Positions 11,233 through 23,789 of a stretch of DNA of 64,000 nt are shown piece by piece. The stretch comes from Rhizophagus clarus (lineage: Eukaryota; Glomeromycota; Glomeromycetes; Glomerales; Glomeraceae): positions 1,302,001-1,366,000 of the forward strand of contig BLAL01000319.1 of assembly GCA_015698045.1 (NCBI GenBank). Direction: 5' to 3'. The notes under the pieces were generated by a model. The model was not told the origin of the DNA and did not search any database. It saw only the letters and a list, made by a program, of their open reading frames with translations. The translations under genes were made by a program, and so were the position numbers. The stretch's first letter is position 1, and each line of letters begins with the position of its first letter.

Positions 11233-12959
11233 ATGGTTACCGAAATTATCTCATCCTTCGGAATTTCCGATATCCCTTCTCTCTTAATAATTCTTTCAAT
11301 TATCTATGTAACTCGTTTTTATTATAATTATTTTACTCGTCCTAATCCTTTACCAGGTCCATTCCCACTTCCAATCATTGGTAGCGCTTATCAACAAATT
11401 GGATGTGGATTTAATAGTTGGTTAATATCATTACATAAAAAATATGGTGATATGTTCGAAATAATTTTAGCAGGTCAACGTTTAATAATATTATGTAGAC
11501 CAGATTTAGTCGTGAAAATGAATATACCTTCAACAAAGACTAATTATCCTACTAGATTACATATTACGGAAGGATTCATGGAATATGAATTAGGTGGAAA
11601 AGGACTAACATTTAATAATGATCATAAATCTTGGAAATATAATCGTCAATTTTTTAGTCAAGCATTAATGACTCCAAGTTTTAATCATCTGGCTGTTGAA
11701 TGGACTAATGAATTATGGAATGAAATGGAATCTTATTGGAATAATCTTGGTGAAGATTATGAATTAGACCTTATAAAATGGATGCGTAGATTTACAAATG
11801 AAATAATTTTTAAAGTTGCTACTGGAACAAAAAATAATGCTATCGCTTCTTATCATGATATGTTGATCAACAATTCTTTGAATGAAAAAGAAAAAGAAAA
11901 ATTAATAGAATCTAAAAATTTTATTGAATCAATTGAAACTTATGTAGAAGGAATATTTTATTTTTTCGCTTTTAATAAGTTCACTCGTAATTATTTTCCG
12001 CTTATTCGCGGAAAAGTTAAGAAATTATTGAAAAATAAAGATTATTTATTTGATAGATTATATACCCTTATTAAAGAAAGAAGGATTGAGATTGAAAATA
12101 CACCATTAGATCAACCACTTAGTCATGATATGTTAACGACTTTTATAACTGCAAACACACCACGTGATATCAACGCTGTAAAATACGCCGACGCTGATTT
12201 ATTAAGACCAATGACTGATAATGAGATTTTTGGTAATATACTCGATGCAATGCTCGCAGGTACTGATACTGTAAGTAAAAAAAAAAATAACTCATTTTTA
12301 TTTATAAATATGGTTTCAAAATTTCTGTTTTTTTTTTTCTAAAAAAAGTTTCTTTTTTAAAACTATAGACAGCGAATTTTATTTGCTTTGTTGTATATTA
12401 TCTTGGACATTATCCTGAAGTGAAACAACGATTAAGACAAGAATTTGATAGAGTTCTTGGAAAAGATCTAACAAGACCTATAACAAATAAAGACCTTGAT
12501 GAATTAGAATATTGTGATGCAGTTACCAAAGAAGTATATCGTCATTCTCCTATAGTTTTTTTCCTTGCTCGTATAAATGCTCAACATGATAAAGTTGGAG
12601 GATATGATTGGCCAGGAGGAACTACATTTCAAATGCTTACTTCTGTATTAATGAAACATAAAGATTATTGGACTGAACCTGAAAAATTTGATCCTGATAG
12701 ATTTTATAGAGTTGAAGAAAGTGATAAATATTTACTTGAAAAGAAAAAAATCAAAGATACTCTTCTAATATTCGGAGGAGGAATTAGAATGTGTCCAGGA
12801 AGAAAATTAGCACTCATGGAATTAAAAAGTTTATTAATATTAATTTATAGAAAATATGATGTAGAATTAGTTGATATGAATGCTCCATTAAAATATAGTT
12901 CTGATATGATTAACGTTTGTAAAGAATTAATCGTTAGGATTAAACCAAGAAAATTTTGA
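11233..12959 (+). CDS. Cytochrome P450 monooxygenase, two exons
   Basis: Exons 11233-12270 and 12369-12959, with a 98-base intron (GTAAGT...CTATAG, phase 0), give 542 aa, a normal microsomal P450 length. Residues about 14-33 form a hydrophobic membrane anchor, followed by the hinge PNPLPGPFPLP. The I-helix oxygen-activation motif AGTDT/T (342-347) spans the splice junction, which fixes the intron. ExxR is E401-R404 in KEVYR. The heme loop FGGGIRMCPGR ends with ligand Cys488 in the expected FxxGxRxC pattern. All core residues are intact, so a functional ER-bound haem monooxygenase is expected; substrate and CYP family are unknown. The paralogue at 19556 is roughly 90% identical by eye. A possible poly(A) signal AATAAA lies near 13085. 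Confidence 0.95.
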
Positions 12960-13139
12960 AATAATGTAATTAGTATTTATCATTATCTTAGGATTCGTTT
13001 CTTTTTTGTTATTTATCATATTATTTTTACTACTAAATTAAAATATTATGTTTTTGTTTGTTTATTTGTTTTATCTATTAGAGAAATAAAAAATGTATTG
13101 TATGATATTTAGCAGCGTGTAACATACAAAGTACGAATA

Positions 13140-13300
13140 ATTATAAATTATAGTGCTTGTAGCGATTAATATCACAATTATTAACCAATGCTAGCAGATG
13201 ATTGGTAAGGATTTGGCCACGTAGTGGCCAAATCTGTCCAATCAGAATGCAGCATTGGTTAATAATTGTATATTTATCAACGCAAGCACAATAATGATAT
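13140..13300. mobile_element. Hairpin MITE, near-perfect palindrome
   Basis: Arms 13153-13289 pair almost completely. The left arm GTGCTTG...CACAATTATTAACCAATG meets the right arm CATTGGTTAATAATTGT...CAAGCAC. The centre GATTTGGCCAC-GTA-GTGGCCAAATC is a perfect hairpin with a three-base loop. The outer bases TAGTG resemble hAT-type tips. It lies about 190 bases after the P450 stop. It would fold into a long stem if transcribed. No target duplication can be set with confidence. Confidence 0.6.
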
Positions 13301-13486
13301 TATCGTGTGACATTATGATGATTCGTTAAACTATTAATAAACTCAAATTAAGCTATAATAAACTAGTTTTTATCATCTTTTTTTTCTTTATCCAATTTTA
13401 TTTCTCTCTATCTTCTAACATTTTTTACACTTTATCCACAAACAATTTCGTTATTGCAAAATCACTGCTTAATGATAATATTCTAA

Positions 13487-13729
13487 AAAATTTTATTATA
13501 TTTTTTTAATAATCAATTTAGCAAAATTAAACCTTTTCTAGATAATCGTAAAGTTATTAATTTAACAAACAGTAATATTGAAGCTACAAGAAAGCCATTG
13601 AGAGATTTGAATGAAATTCAAGAGAATAAAAGTCAAAATTTGGAAGAATTGGTTTTGAAATTAACAGCTGATAAAGTTTTTATCAATTCTGTTGTTATTT
13701 TCAATAATGATCTTAATAGCCATAATTAA
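13487..13729 (+). CDS. Possible terminal exon of an unrecognised gene
   Basis: An open frame without an ATG runs to TAA at 13727-13729. Its core reads FLDNRKVINLTNSNIEATRK, then PLRDLNEIQENKSQ, a mixed, protein-like composition unlike the A+T background. An acceptor-like TTTAG lies at 13517-13521, so it may be a last exon of about 69 codons. A T-rich stretch precedes it and no upstream exon is identified. It may equally be a relic of a decayed gene. No family recognised. Confidence 0.25.
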   Translation, partial: KILLYFFNNQFSKIKPFLDNRKVINLTNSNIEATRKPLRDLNEIQENKSQNLEELVLKLTADKVFINSVVIFNNDLNSHN

Positions 13730-16489
13730 TAATTACAACACATGTATTGTATATAGCTTAAATAAAGTTTATTGTAATTATTAAACTTACGCATAAAAAA
13801 TAATTAAATTACAAATCATCATCATCATACAGCGGAGCACGATAATTACTCGTATTATAATAATTTTGGATATATATATATCACACAAATTTTTATGCGC
13901 TAGTTGAAGTCTACTATAAATAGATATGATTGATAATATAAAGGTAATAAAGATTCGTTTAACGCGGCGAATTTTGGTAAAAGTTTTTAAATCACAATTT
14001 CACATGATCATATTGTACGAAATTCATTATTTCAACCTTACACTGCTACTTTCTGCGTCACTCAATTTCTATAATTATAAATTAGTAATGTACTAACTGT
14101 TCGCTATGCTACCTTTCTATCAATAAAAATGAAAATATCATTTAATAAAATTCTTATAAAGAGAAAAGGAGCGGAATAGATACTATACGTTATGCACAAC
14201 TTTGGTTTGAAGAACACCTATTCTACAACTTTTTCGTCTTACTTGTAAAAATTATTCTAAAATTCCAATAATAAAATCACATTTTACTAATTCATAAATA
14301 CTATCTTTCTGCGTAGTTATCATCGTACAACCTTTATAATGTCTTTTTTTATTATCATCGTCTTTCGTTTTTGTTAAACCTTATAACCTGATTCCTAAAG
14401 ACTGACTCCCTTTTTTTTAGATCTTTAATTCTTAGGCGGAAGGCTTTGGAAAAGACAGCGTTTCTTGAAGTAAATTTAAACAAAATAGGAAGTTCAATTG
14501 ATTGCTTCTAGTTCTAAAGCGTTCCTAAAAAAAAAAGGAAAATGAACTAGAATTAGCGATTAATAAAATAAACATAAAAAAGCTTTTAGCCACTTCATGT
14601 CTTTATTTATGATCAAAATAAAGGGGGGCCAGTTTCATTCCTTTTTCATGAAATGTTTCTTGATATTCTTGATAAAATAAATTATCGTTATTTCAATCGA
14701 TCGACAAATCACCTGCTGATCACGCTAATGCGGCGAATTCTAAAATTTTAAAATTTAAATAAAAAGGAATTAATGGTCAGATAACTTATTAAGTTATTCT
14801 AATAAAAATTGGCTATTTTATGAATAGAACATTTGCGGATATCTGTGAAAACCTTAAAATCAAAGTTCGATTTGTATCTAATTTCTGACCAAGCAATATG
14901 CCTCAAATTTTTGAAATTTGGTGCAATTAACATCCAATCTTATTTATTTAGCGCATTTATTACTTAAATTTTTAAAATTTTTTAATTTAATTTACGTGCG
15001 ATGAAATAACCCGCGATGAAATTTAGCAATACTCTGAATAAATAATTTTTTACTTTGTCCGGAATTGAAGCTATTTTAAGTTTTGCTTTGTATATGATTC
15101 AATATACCGTATCAGTCATTTTACTCATTATATTAAGATTCGATTTCGTATATCGAATTTCTCGTGTACCACATTTAAAAAATATGAAGTGTTACAATAA
15201 AGCTGTCTAAAATGATTTTTGATAATTAAATATTAAATTTAATTTTATTTAAATAATAATAAGGTACATAATATCTCTAATAAAGAAAGAAATAAGAAAA
15301 CGGAATTGATTTGGCCACAGTATGCCCGTGTCTGATAAAGTGAAATTATAGATAATTTTTGTGAAAGGAAATTTACAAAATTTATTAATACCCTTTATGC
15401 TTCCATCGTTTTTTTCTTTTAATTTTTCTATTTCTTTATCATCGAACTGACGGAAATATTCCTCGTTTTCTCTATTTCTTAATAGCATATATCCTTATTT
15501 AAATGCTTATCATTATAACATGTTAAAAATAGCCATATTACAGGCCATTAAAATCATAGTAAACAAATGTTTAAAATTAGATATAGGCTTACACTAGGTT
15601 ATATCAAAGACCTATAATATGCCAATAATAGATTTTCAATAATTCCGACAGATTGATATGTTCACTAATAAACTCATATAGCCATTATACTCCTATTACA
15701 GTGCTATTAAAGGGAAAAAATAGTGAAATTATACAATATAATATAATCTTTTTTTTATCCTTTCTGACAGCTATAACATAAATATATTATATTTCATCCA
15801 GCGTCTTTTACACTCCTTATTTCTCGCATGTTTAGTTAATAATTAATAAATTAAATGTTATAACAATTTTATTAATTATAAGATAAACAACTTGATTTCA
15901 CGATTAAAAGAAATATTTCATGGTTAAGAGAAGTGGGAGTAATTTTAATAAAATGGGTTAAACCATCTGAGCTAATAAGAATAATCAATGAGAAATGATA
16001 GAACCAATAAAAGATCACCAAAAAAAAAATGATGATACGCCGATAGTCAAAGATGAAAACAGTAAAAGAAATTTAAAATGGAAAGGATGTATTTGCAAGA
16101 AGCCAAAATATCATTTGAAATTGAATGTAATGTAAATCATAATAAAATGAACACAGTGAATATTATAATAATTACAATAGTTTAAAGAGGTAATAATAAA
16201 GTTTAAATTACAAAATAAACGAAAAAATATCTTGTTTTTATTATCCAACAGTCCCTAGTAGTTAAAATTCGTGATTTTTTTCTTGATATTCCCACGAATG
16301 GTGTTTATTTAAAAAGATGGATAAAAAGTCTATCATTATTATATTAAAAGGTCACGGCTGCGTCGTGAAAACCATCCATGAAATAACTACAGTATTCATA
16401 TTGTTAGATGATAATGAAAACATCTTAATTAAATACAAGTTTTAGCTTGCCTAATTAGTCTAAATTTATACAAAGCAATTATTTGGTAT
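13730..16489. other. Intergenic, no gene supported
   Basis: A+T-rich. 14340-14560 is collinear with 1040-1560 (the flank of the dead P450), so this is duplicated 3' flank. A 79-codon minus-strand frame at 15249-15488 is lysine/glutamate-rich at its start but has no recognisable family or paralogue here. No RNA gene or clear TIR element was seen. Confidence 0.4.
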
Positions 16490-17340
16490 TAACCTCATTC
16501 TTTTTGTTCATATTCCTCATCTTCTTCTAAAATAACTTTTTCTTTTGCCCCTAGATCTGTTTATGCAATCCACTTAAACGCCACGAAAAGTGAATACTAT
16601 TTTTTCTTAAATATTGCTTTCCTCTTGTACGACTTTATTGGCTGGCTACCTGGCTTATTCTTTGTAGGATTTTTCATATAAAAAATAATTTCCATCTCTC
16701 TAATTTTCCAAACCATCTTCTGCTCTTGATAGTTCTAACGCCTTGTTTCTTGATATTCATTAATAAATTCTCACATATTTATCTACTTGATATACATAGA
16801 CTTCATCCATATCTCTTATTAATTGCCATTGATCATGATTTTACGTTTATCTAGCATAACTTTAAATTCGTTTCTTTCTCCACATATATGACATCGTAAT
16901 TCTGTTTAGTTCGTTCAATGTGCTAAGTAATACTCATATAGTTTCTTGATTCTGATATGTTTAACTAGTCCTAATCTTTCAAACTTCGTTAATAATATCT
17001 TCTTTCTAAGCTACCGGCATATTGCAAGTCACATGTTCTTAAACAAAATTCAGTTAAACTGAGAATTAACCAGAGTATCCAATATCTGTCCTTTTTTTTG
17101 AAATCCAATTTTCCTCTTGATTATATTTCTTAAAGTATGAACCTTCTGATCTGCAAATTTCTTAACTTTTTCTCGGAATGTAAGGAGTTAAGTCCTATCT
17201 ATTTTGTTATTAATTCGCGAAATGATTTGTCCTTTTTGTTTGAGCTCACATTCCTTTCTTCAAATTTGCCTCATGTTCCTTATTTTATCGCACTTATCAC
17301 AAAGTTTCCATGGAAGAAACGTCCTTTTTATATATTCTAC
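16490..17340 (-). pseudogene. Decayed gene for a CxxC-pair protein
   Basis: The minus strand gives a broken series of protein-like stretches in changing frames. One near 17290 reads KLCDKCDKIRNMRQI. A later one has KVKKFADQKVHTLRNIIK, then FERLGLVKHIRIKKLYEYYL, then LRCHICGERNEFKVMLDKR near 16880, and finally a lysine-rich tail. The two C-x2-C pairs suggest an ancestral zinc-binding protein. Several stops and frameshifts separate the pieces, so it is dead. I do not recognise the family. The plus-strand frame at 17137-17394 is a shadow of it. Confidence 0.4.
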
Positions 17341-18099
17341 AAGAAGCTACACTATATTTTAATAGAAATTTTATTATTCCAGGATAATCACTAATATTAC
17401 GACTTAATTTATTGAATAAACCGAGATATTAACTATTCACAATATCGTATATCCTTACTTTTGTTGAACAAAAGTGAATTTAGGAAGCTTGGTACTACAA
17501 CTATTTGTTAAAAATTAGATATTACAAGCGTGAGATGACTGAGATGTTCATCAAATTCTCTATTTTTAATAAATAAAAAATGTTCATTTCCAAACAACTG
17601 ATTTACAAGAATTGGTGAAATACACATAAGTATCCTGGGCTAATCCCGTTGAAGTAATTTCCGGATTTCTTGTGATGCGGTTGATTGTTGCTTTTCGTTA
17701 TATACTTCCCACGTCATTGTCAAAGAGCTAACAACTTATAAAGGATTTCAGAACCAAAACAGTCGGATTATGTATATACACGATTTATCAATAATCATTT
17801 ATATATGTAGTATTTATTTGCGTTATTTTTGTTTGTGACCCTTTAAAATTTATTGTCTTTTTTTAAAATATGATAGCTTTAGGCGAAATTAGTAACATAA
17901 CAATTATTTTATTTAATTAGATATGAAAATTTAATGATATTATTTTTATATATTTTATTTCAAATGTATTATTGCATGGTATTGTTATTTTTAAATTTGT
18001 TTTATATTAAACTTAAAATTTAACTATTTTCATTTACAATTTTTTTACTAGCACTATTAACGAGCTTGATGATAATCTAATTTACTTGACAATCAATTA
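17341..18099. other. Intergenic, no gene seen
   Basis: A+T-rich spacer between the decayed CxxC gene and the BED-Sel1 pseudogene. No open frame, repeat or RNA gene is supported. Confidence 0.45.
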
Positions 18100-18782
18100 A
18101 TTGATATAATTCATTTGCTTTCATTATACCTATTTTAGTCTAGCAATATCCGAGATCGAATATTGAATCAGCATGACCTTTCTCAGTCGCTTCTTTATGA
18201 TTCAAATGCTCTAACGTTATTTATTTCAGTTCCAATTCCACATCATAACATTGTCCAAGCTTATATTTTGAAATAATATGACCTTTTTGAGCCGCTTTTT
18301 TATAAGCTTCAAATACTTTAGTTTCATCTTTTGCGGTTCCTATTTTATATCGATAATATTATCTAAGATCATGCATGCGTTGAAATAATACTATGACCAT
18401 ATTGAGCTATTTCTTCATATAAATTACATGCCTTAATTAATTTTTTTTTTTTTATCCCTACTCCATGCTGATAAATTTTCTAAGATCATATTTGAAATAA
18501 TATGACTTTTTTTAGCTGCTTCGTTATATAATTGACGCCAGCAGCTGAAGAAGACACGCTGGAATTCTGGTTTTCTTCATTCATGTGGTCATAAAATCGT
18601 CAATTAGTTGGTCTTTTAGATTATGATTTTGTATTGTTCGGTGGGATTGCATTTGTTCTGGAACAACTCATTGATAGTTTTTGAAACAGTAATTGCATTG
18701 TATCTGAAGATGTGAGTCGTAATTTTACTTTAAGTATTAAATGCTTCCAAAGAGGACCTTTCTTTCTCTCTTTTCTTATCAT
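18100..18782 (-). pseudogene. BED-Sel1 protein, heavily decayed
   Basis: The start context at 18782 (ATGATAAGAAAAGAGAGAAA) matches the functional BED-Sel1 genes, and the first residues read RKERKKGPLWKHL. The BED cysteine region is lost or scrambled. The linker and at least four Sel1 units follow with multiple indels and stops; motifs such as KKGHIISNMILE and KAAQKGHIISKYK can be traced in different frames. It ends near 18100. The upstream sequence to about 18840 keeps the family leader (CAAGAAACTATATAC). Confidence 0.75.
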
Positions 18783-19464
18783 CTGATATACTGTATATAG
18801 TTTCTTGTTTAATTGTGTGCAAAAAAATGATTTTCTCAGAGAATTGAGGAGATAAAAAACGATTGATTATATACCTATTATACCAATTTATCTTCAATAC
18901 CAATTAGACAAGGAAAATTGATTAACCGGTTAATTAAAATTCATAGGTCAGTTAATTAACTTTTTAAAGAGAAGTTAAACCATTTTGTATAAAATTAAAT
19001 GTTGCGCTACTATTTTTTTAGCCATCTAATTAAAATATGATATTACATAATATAATTTTCCGGAGTATAAATTCCAAAGTCCGCGCCGTAAAATTTGATT
19101 ATGTATCCAAACTAACGTTTAATTAATACCTAACATAAACAAATATTTGATTAGTCACTGAAGGCAATATGTTTCGTAATTCTTGATTGTGAAAATGAGA
19201 ATTTACAAAAAAAAACAGAAACACGGATTAAATTATTTACAGGGTGCTAGATCCCCTTTTTTTGCAAATCCTTTGCAGCTGATTCGTGGAATACGAACTA
19301 ATAAATAATTCAATCATTGGTATGTAACCTAATTTAGAAATCAAGATGTACAATGATTTACGTAATGTATTATAAATATATATACGATTGGTACTAGTTA
19401 TGCAACACAAAACAAAACTTTTCTAATCAATTTAAATTAAATTTTCGTTTCTGATATACTTTGT
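18783..19464. other. Intergenic with duplicated flanks and TTAATTAA motif
   Basis: 18783-18840 keeps the BED-Sel1 family leader on the minus strand. 18920-18960 holds GATTAACCGGTTAATTAA and a further GTTAATTAAC, the palindromic motif found upstream of other BED-Sel1 genes. From about 19257 onward the sequence is the duplicated P450 upstream region. No gene. Confidence 0.5.
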
Positions 19465-19555
19465 TATATATAAATATAAGAACCATACTTTCTAAAAAAA
19501 TTTTTAATCTATCATCGTCCTCTTTGCCTTTTCAACGTTTTTTTTTTTTTAAACA
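19465..19555 (+). promoter_or_regulatory. Core promoter and leader of second P450
   Basis: TATATAAATATAAGAACC at about 19465-19483 is followed by the pyrimidine leader TATCATCGTCCTCTTTGCCT and an A-rich context (AAACA) just before the ATG. The same blocks are kept upstream of the first P450, which supports functional constraint or recent duplication. Confidence 0.5.
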
Positions 19556-21282
19556 ATGATTACCGAAATTATCTCATCCTTTGGAATTTCCGATATCCCT
19601 TCTTTTCTAATAATTCTTTCAATTATCTATGTAACTCGTTTTTATTATAATTATTTTACTCGTCCTAATCCTTTACCAGGTCCATTCCCACTTCCAATAC
19701 TTGGTAGCGCTTATCAAAAAATTGGATATGGATTTAATGATTGGTTAATATCATTACATAAAAAATATGGTGAAATATTTGAAATAATTTTAGCAGGTCA
19801 ACGTTTAATAGTATTATGCAGACCAGATTTAGTCGAGAAGATGAATATACCTTCAACAAAGACTAATTATCCTATTAGAATACATATTACGGAAGGATTC
19901 ATGGAATATGGATTAGGTGGAATAGGATTAACATTTAATAATGATCATAAATCTTGGAAATATAATCGTCAATTTTTTAGTCAAGCATTAATGGCTCCAA
20001 GTTTAAATCATCAAGCCATTGTATGGACTAATGAATTATGGAATGAAATGGAATCTTATTGGAATAATCTTGGTGAAGATTATGAATTAGACCTTATAAA
20101 ATGGACTCGTAGATTTACAAATGAAATAATTTTTAAAATTGCTACTGGAACAAAAAATAATGCTATCGTTTCTTATTATGATATGTTGATCAACAATTCT
20201 TTGAATGAAAAAGAAAATGAAAGACTGAAAGAATCAAAAAATTTTATTGAATCAATTGAAACTTTTACAATAGGAATATTTTATTTTTTCGCCTTTAGCA
20301 AGTTCACTCGTAATTATTTTCCGCCAATTCGTAGAAAAATTCTTAAATTATTGAAAAATAAAGAATATTTATTTGATAGATTATATACACTTGTTAAAGA
20401 AAGAAGGATTGAGATTGAAAATACACCATTAGATCAACCACTACGTCATGATATGTTAACGACTTTTATAACTGCGAACACATCACGTGATATAAACGCT
20501 GTAAAGCACGCCGATGCTGATTTACTAAGACCAATGACTGATAGAGAGATTTTTGGTAATATACTCGATGCAATGCTCGCAGGTACTGATACTGTAAGTA
20601 AAATATATTTTATTTTATTTAAAAATATGGTTTCAAATTTTTGTCTTTTTTTTTAAAAAAAAAAAAATCTTGTTTCTTTTTAAAACTATAGACAGCGAAT
20701 TTTTTTTGCTTTGTTGTATATTATCTTGGACATTATCCTGAAGTGAAACAACGATTAAGACAAGAATTTGATAGAGTTCTTGGAAATGATTTAACAAGAC
20801 CCATAACAAATAAAGATCTTGATGAATTAGAATATTGTGATGCAGTTACCAAAGAAGTATATCGTCATTCTCCTATAGTTTTTATTCTTGGTCGTACAAG
20901 TACTCAACATGATAAAGTTGGAGGATACGATTGGCCAGGAGGAACTATATTTCAAATGCTTAATTCTGCATTAATGAAACATAAAGATTATTGGACTGAA
21001 CCTGAAAAATTCGATCCTGATAGATTTTATAGAGTTGAAGAAAGTGATAAATATTTACTTGAAAAGAGGAAAATCAAAGATACTCTTCTAATATTCGGAG
21101 GAGGAATTAGAATGTGTCCAGGAAGAAGATTAGCACTCATGGAATTAAAAAGTTTATTAATATTAATTTATAGAAAATATGATGTAGAATTAGTTGATAT
21201 GAATGCTCCATTAAAATATAGCTCTGATATGATTAACGTTTGTAAAGAACTAATCGTTAGAATTAAACCAAGAAAATTTTGA
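19556..21282 (+). CDS. Cytochrome P450 monooxygenase, paralogue, two exons
   Basis: Exons 19556-20593 and 20692-21282, joined by a 98-base phase-0 intron (GTAAGT...CTATAG), encode 542 aa, the same lengths as the gene at 11233. It keeps the membrane anchor, the PNPLPGPFPLP hinge, AGTDT/T across the junction, KEVYR (ExxR) and the heme loop FGGGIRMCPGR with its Cys. By eye exon 1 is about 87% and exon 2 about 94% identical in protein to the paralogue. Differences cluster in the substrate-recognition half, for example ETFTIGIF against ETYVEGIF and PIRRKILK against LIRGKVKK. All catalytic motifs are intact. Substrate unknown; diverged specificity after duplication is plausible but inferred. Confidence 0.95.
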
Positions 21283-22474
21283 AATAATGTACTAATTAGT
21301 AATATATATTTATCGTTATTATTATACTTAGATTCGTTTCTTTCCTATACATACTGTATATGTTATTATTTTTGTTAAGTTGAATTATCAATTTGCTTAT
21401 TTATTTATTATTTATCTTATTCTTTCCTTTTTATAAAGTTTTTGTTAAATAGCGTTAAGTGGTAGTTATGGTACTGTTATTTATTGAGACTAAATTAAAA
21501 ATAAAAAAAAATTTATTGTATATTATCACTAATATCATGAACAACAGCTAAAATCAGAAATTTTATTTGTTTATTTATTTATTTATTTATTAAATGTTAT
21601 CGACTGACACCTCATTAACCGAATCCAGTACAGAAAGTAAGATTCACTAAAAGTAAACCCCACCCCATTAGTGCTTCGATCTGTATCTGGGTCAATCTGG
21701 ATTGATCCAGATTTTGTTTTTTTTCAGATATCTGAAATCCGCGGTTTCATCCGATTTATAATCTGGATGACAAATATCCAGTTTGAACTGGGATCCGGAT
21801 GGAAATAAATATAAAAAAAATAATTTAAGCAAAATATTAAAGTGTATTAAACACTAGGATAAACATTGAAGATGTTAAATCTGCGGAAAAAAGGTCTTCG
21901 GTATCAAATTTTAACGTTAATAACGTTAAATGTCTAAATTTGAATTTGAATCAATCATATGAAATAAATTTTATTTTGTTTAGAAAGAAAAATATTTTTA
22001 AAAAAAAATTGTTAAATGTTATTTTTTATAAATCTCAAAAAAATTTATAATGATAATATTTCTTCTTTTAAGGCCAATTACAAGATTATTAAATCGAAAC
22101 GTAAAAAAAATTATAAATTAAATTATTTATTTATTTCAAGCAAACATTAAATCCAATACTTTTATTTCTGCAAATAAGTGTTAAAATTTATGGTATATAT
22201 CATACTCTTAGTAAGGGCCGGCCCTAGGGTATGACTCAAGTTAACTATTTAAAGTGATCGTCCGGGTATGGTCACGGTAATACTATTACCAGTGTGATAA
22301 ATAGGGGCGTGACAAATTAATTTTGGCAATAAAAAAAAATTTTTTTTTGATATTTCAAACAAATTTAACATACGCTTTATACAGCCCTAAAATTTACGAA
22401 TTATATATATATATTTGTCTTTTGAGCAATTTTACTTAGAATATCAAAGAGAATTTTGAATATCATTTTTAGCA
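21283..22474. other. Intergenic with two G+C-richer repeat islands
   Basis: 21669-21800 contains repeated ATCTGGAT/ATCCAGAT-type short palindromes starting near TAGTGCTTCGATCTG. 22215-22315 contains GGGCCGGCCC and a GTCCGGGTATGGTCACGG stretch. Both resemble subterminal regions of the hAT-like elements elsewhere here, but no matching far ends or target duplications were found. No gene. Confidence 0.35.
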
Positions 22475-23722
22475 AAATTCAGGGTATCGTTGGAATCACT
22501 AGATCTTACAAAATGGAACGAAAAATGCTAAATAATAACTCAATCTAAACCATATATGATGGTAATGATGTGGCAAATGATAGTGACTTATTCAATTATA
22601 TTAAAAAAAAAACATCGAATTTCACCTGCCTCGAAACTATTAATAAAGAAATAATTCATCGAGATCTTTGCCGTGGTAATATTTTAATGAATGAAGAAGA
22701 TATATTTCACTTTCCAGCTATTAGTTATTTGTGATTATGTGAGAACAGGAATTCTAATTGGTGTAACATCTTTTATTGTTCCCGAACATTTAGAAGATAA
22801 TCCTGAACTTTTTTACAACAGCGTCAGATATTTCATTATAGTTTTAGAATAATTATGTGGATAATTGGTTGTTGCTTACGAAAAATTCAAGAAAGATCAA
22901 TTCGGATTACAATTTAATATAGCGGTTAAGGGCTTACGCCCAAAGATTCCAAAATATATTCCAACAACTTATACAGAACTTATAAAAGGTAACGCCCATA
23001 TTTTTAGTGTGGAAAAGCAACATTATTCGATCCAAGTTTTTATTGCTGAAAAGGAAAGATTAAATATAGGGTTGGATTAGTCTGGTCTGGTCTGGTCCGG
23101 TCCCAAAAGACCGGTCTTTCTGCCAAAACCAGACCGGACCAGTCTTTTGACCGGTCCTCAAAAATCTTTTTAATTTTTTATTTACAATATGCCGTTGATT
23201 GATCAGCAAAGCAATTTCGCTCTAAGTACTGTACATTAATTTATTATTTATTGCCTTGTTTCATAGTTTAAAAGCCGATGAAAATTGATGTCGATCATGT
23301 AACACAAATAGTTACATATGCGAAAAAGATTTTTTTAAGCATCATTAAGGAGTCAATGTGATATTGAATATTAAAAATACTAAAATTTGAAAATTTTAAT
23401 ATTTCAATTTAAAAACATGATCAATAAAATATAATTTATTATCATTTTATGGATGAAAATTTTATATAATCAGTCCTCAGTCCGGACCAGTCCTCAAATC
23501 GTGGACCGAGAACCGTGAAAACCGGTCCTGGGAGGCTGGGACTGATATAGGACCGGTCTTTGCCAGGACCGAACTAACACTAATTAAATAGGATCAAAAA
23601 TACTGTCCCACTCTGAAATCAAGAAATAGAACATGATAAACTAATTTAAGAAAAATGAAAAAAATAAGGATCTTTTATTTATATTTCTTTATATTTTAAT
23701 ATTATCGGTAATTAAATTTTTT
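22475..23722 (+). pseudogene. Kinase relic split by a hAT MITE
   Basis: The plus strand retains pieces of the kinase family seen intact-length at 47561. First comes the end of the N-lobe (near 22485-22515). Then comes the catalytic loop IIHRDLCRGNILMNEEDIFH near 22640-22710; here HRD is complete, whereas the paralogue has HQD. The activation segment and C-lobe follow with frameshifts, including the open piece YEKFKKDQFGLQFNIAVKG at 22876-22932. The hAT MITE 23067-23582 interrupts the C-terminal extension, and the tail resumes at 23591 (GGATCAAAAATACTG) to about 23722. It was damaged before or after the insertion. It stands upstream of the BED-Sel1 gene at 29052 on the same strand. Confidence 0.85.
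23059..23590. mobile_element. hAT MITE with perfect 8-base target duplication
   Basis: The element 23067-23582 (516 bases) starts TAGGGTTGGATTAG. The reverse complement of its end starts TAGTGTTAGTTCGG. It is flanked on both sides by ATTAAATA (23059-23066 and 23583-23590). The paralogous kinase at 47561 carries GAAAGATTACATAGGATCAA at the same place, a natural empty site. Subterminal arrays of GGTCTGGTC and GACCGGTC are typical of hAT-like repeats. No coding sequence inside. Confidence 0.9.
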
Positions 23723-23789
23723 ATTTTACTAAACTAGTATATAGAAAATTGCGTTTTATCATGTGAACTTTTGATGAAGTTACTTTTCA

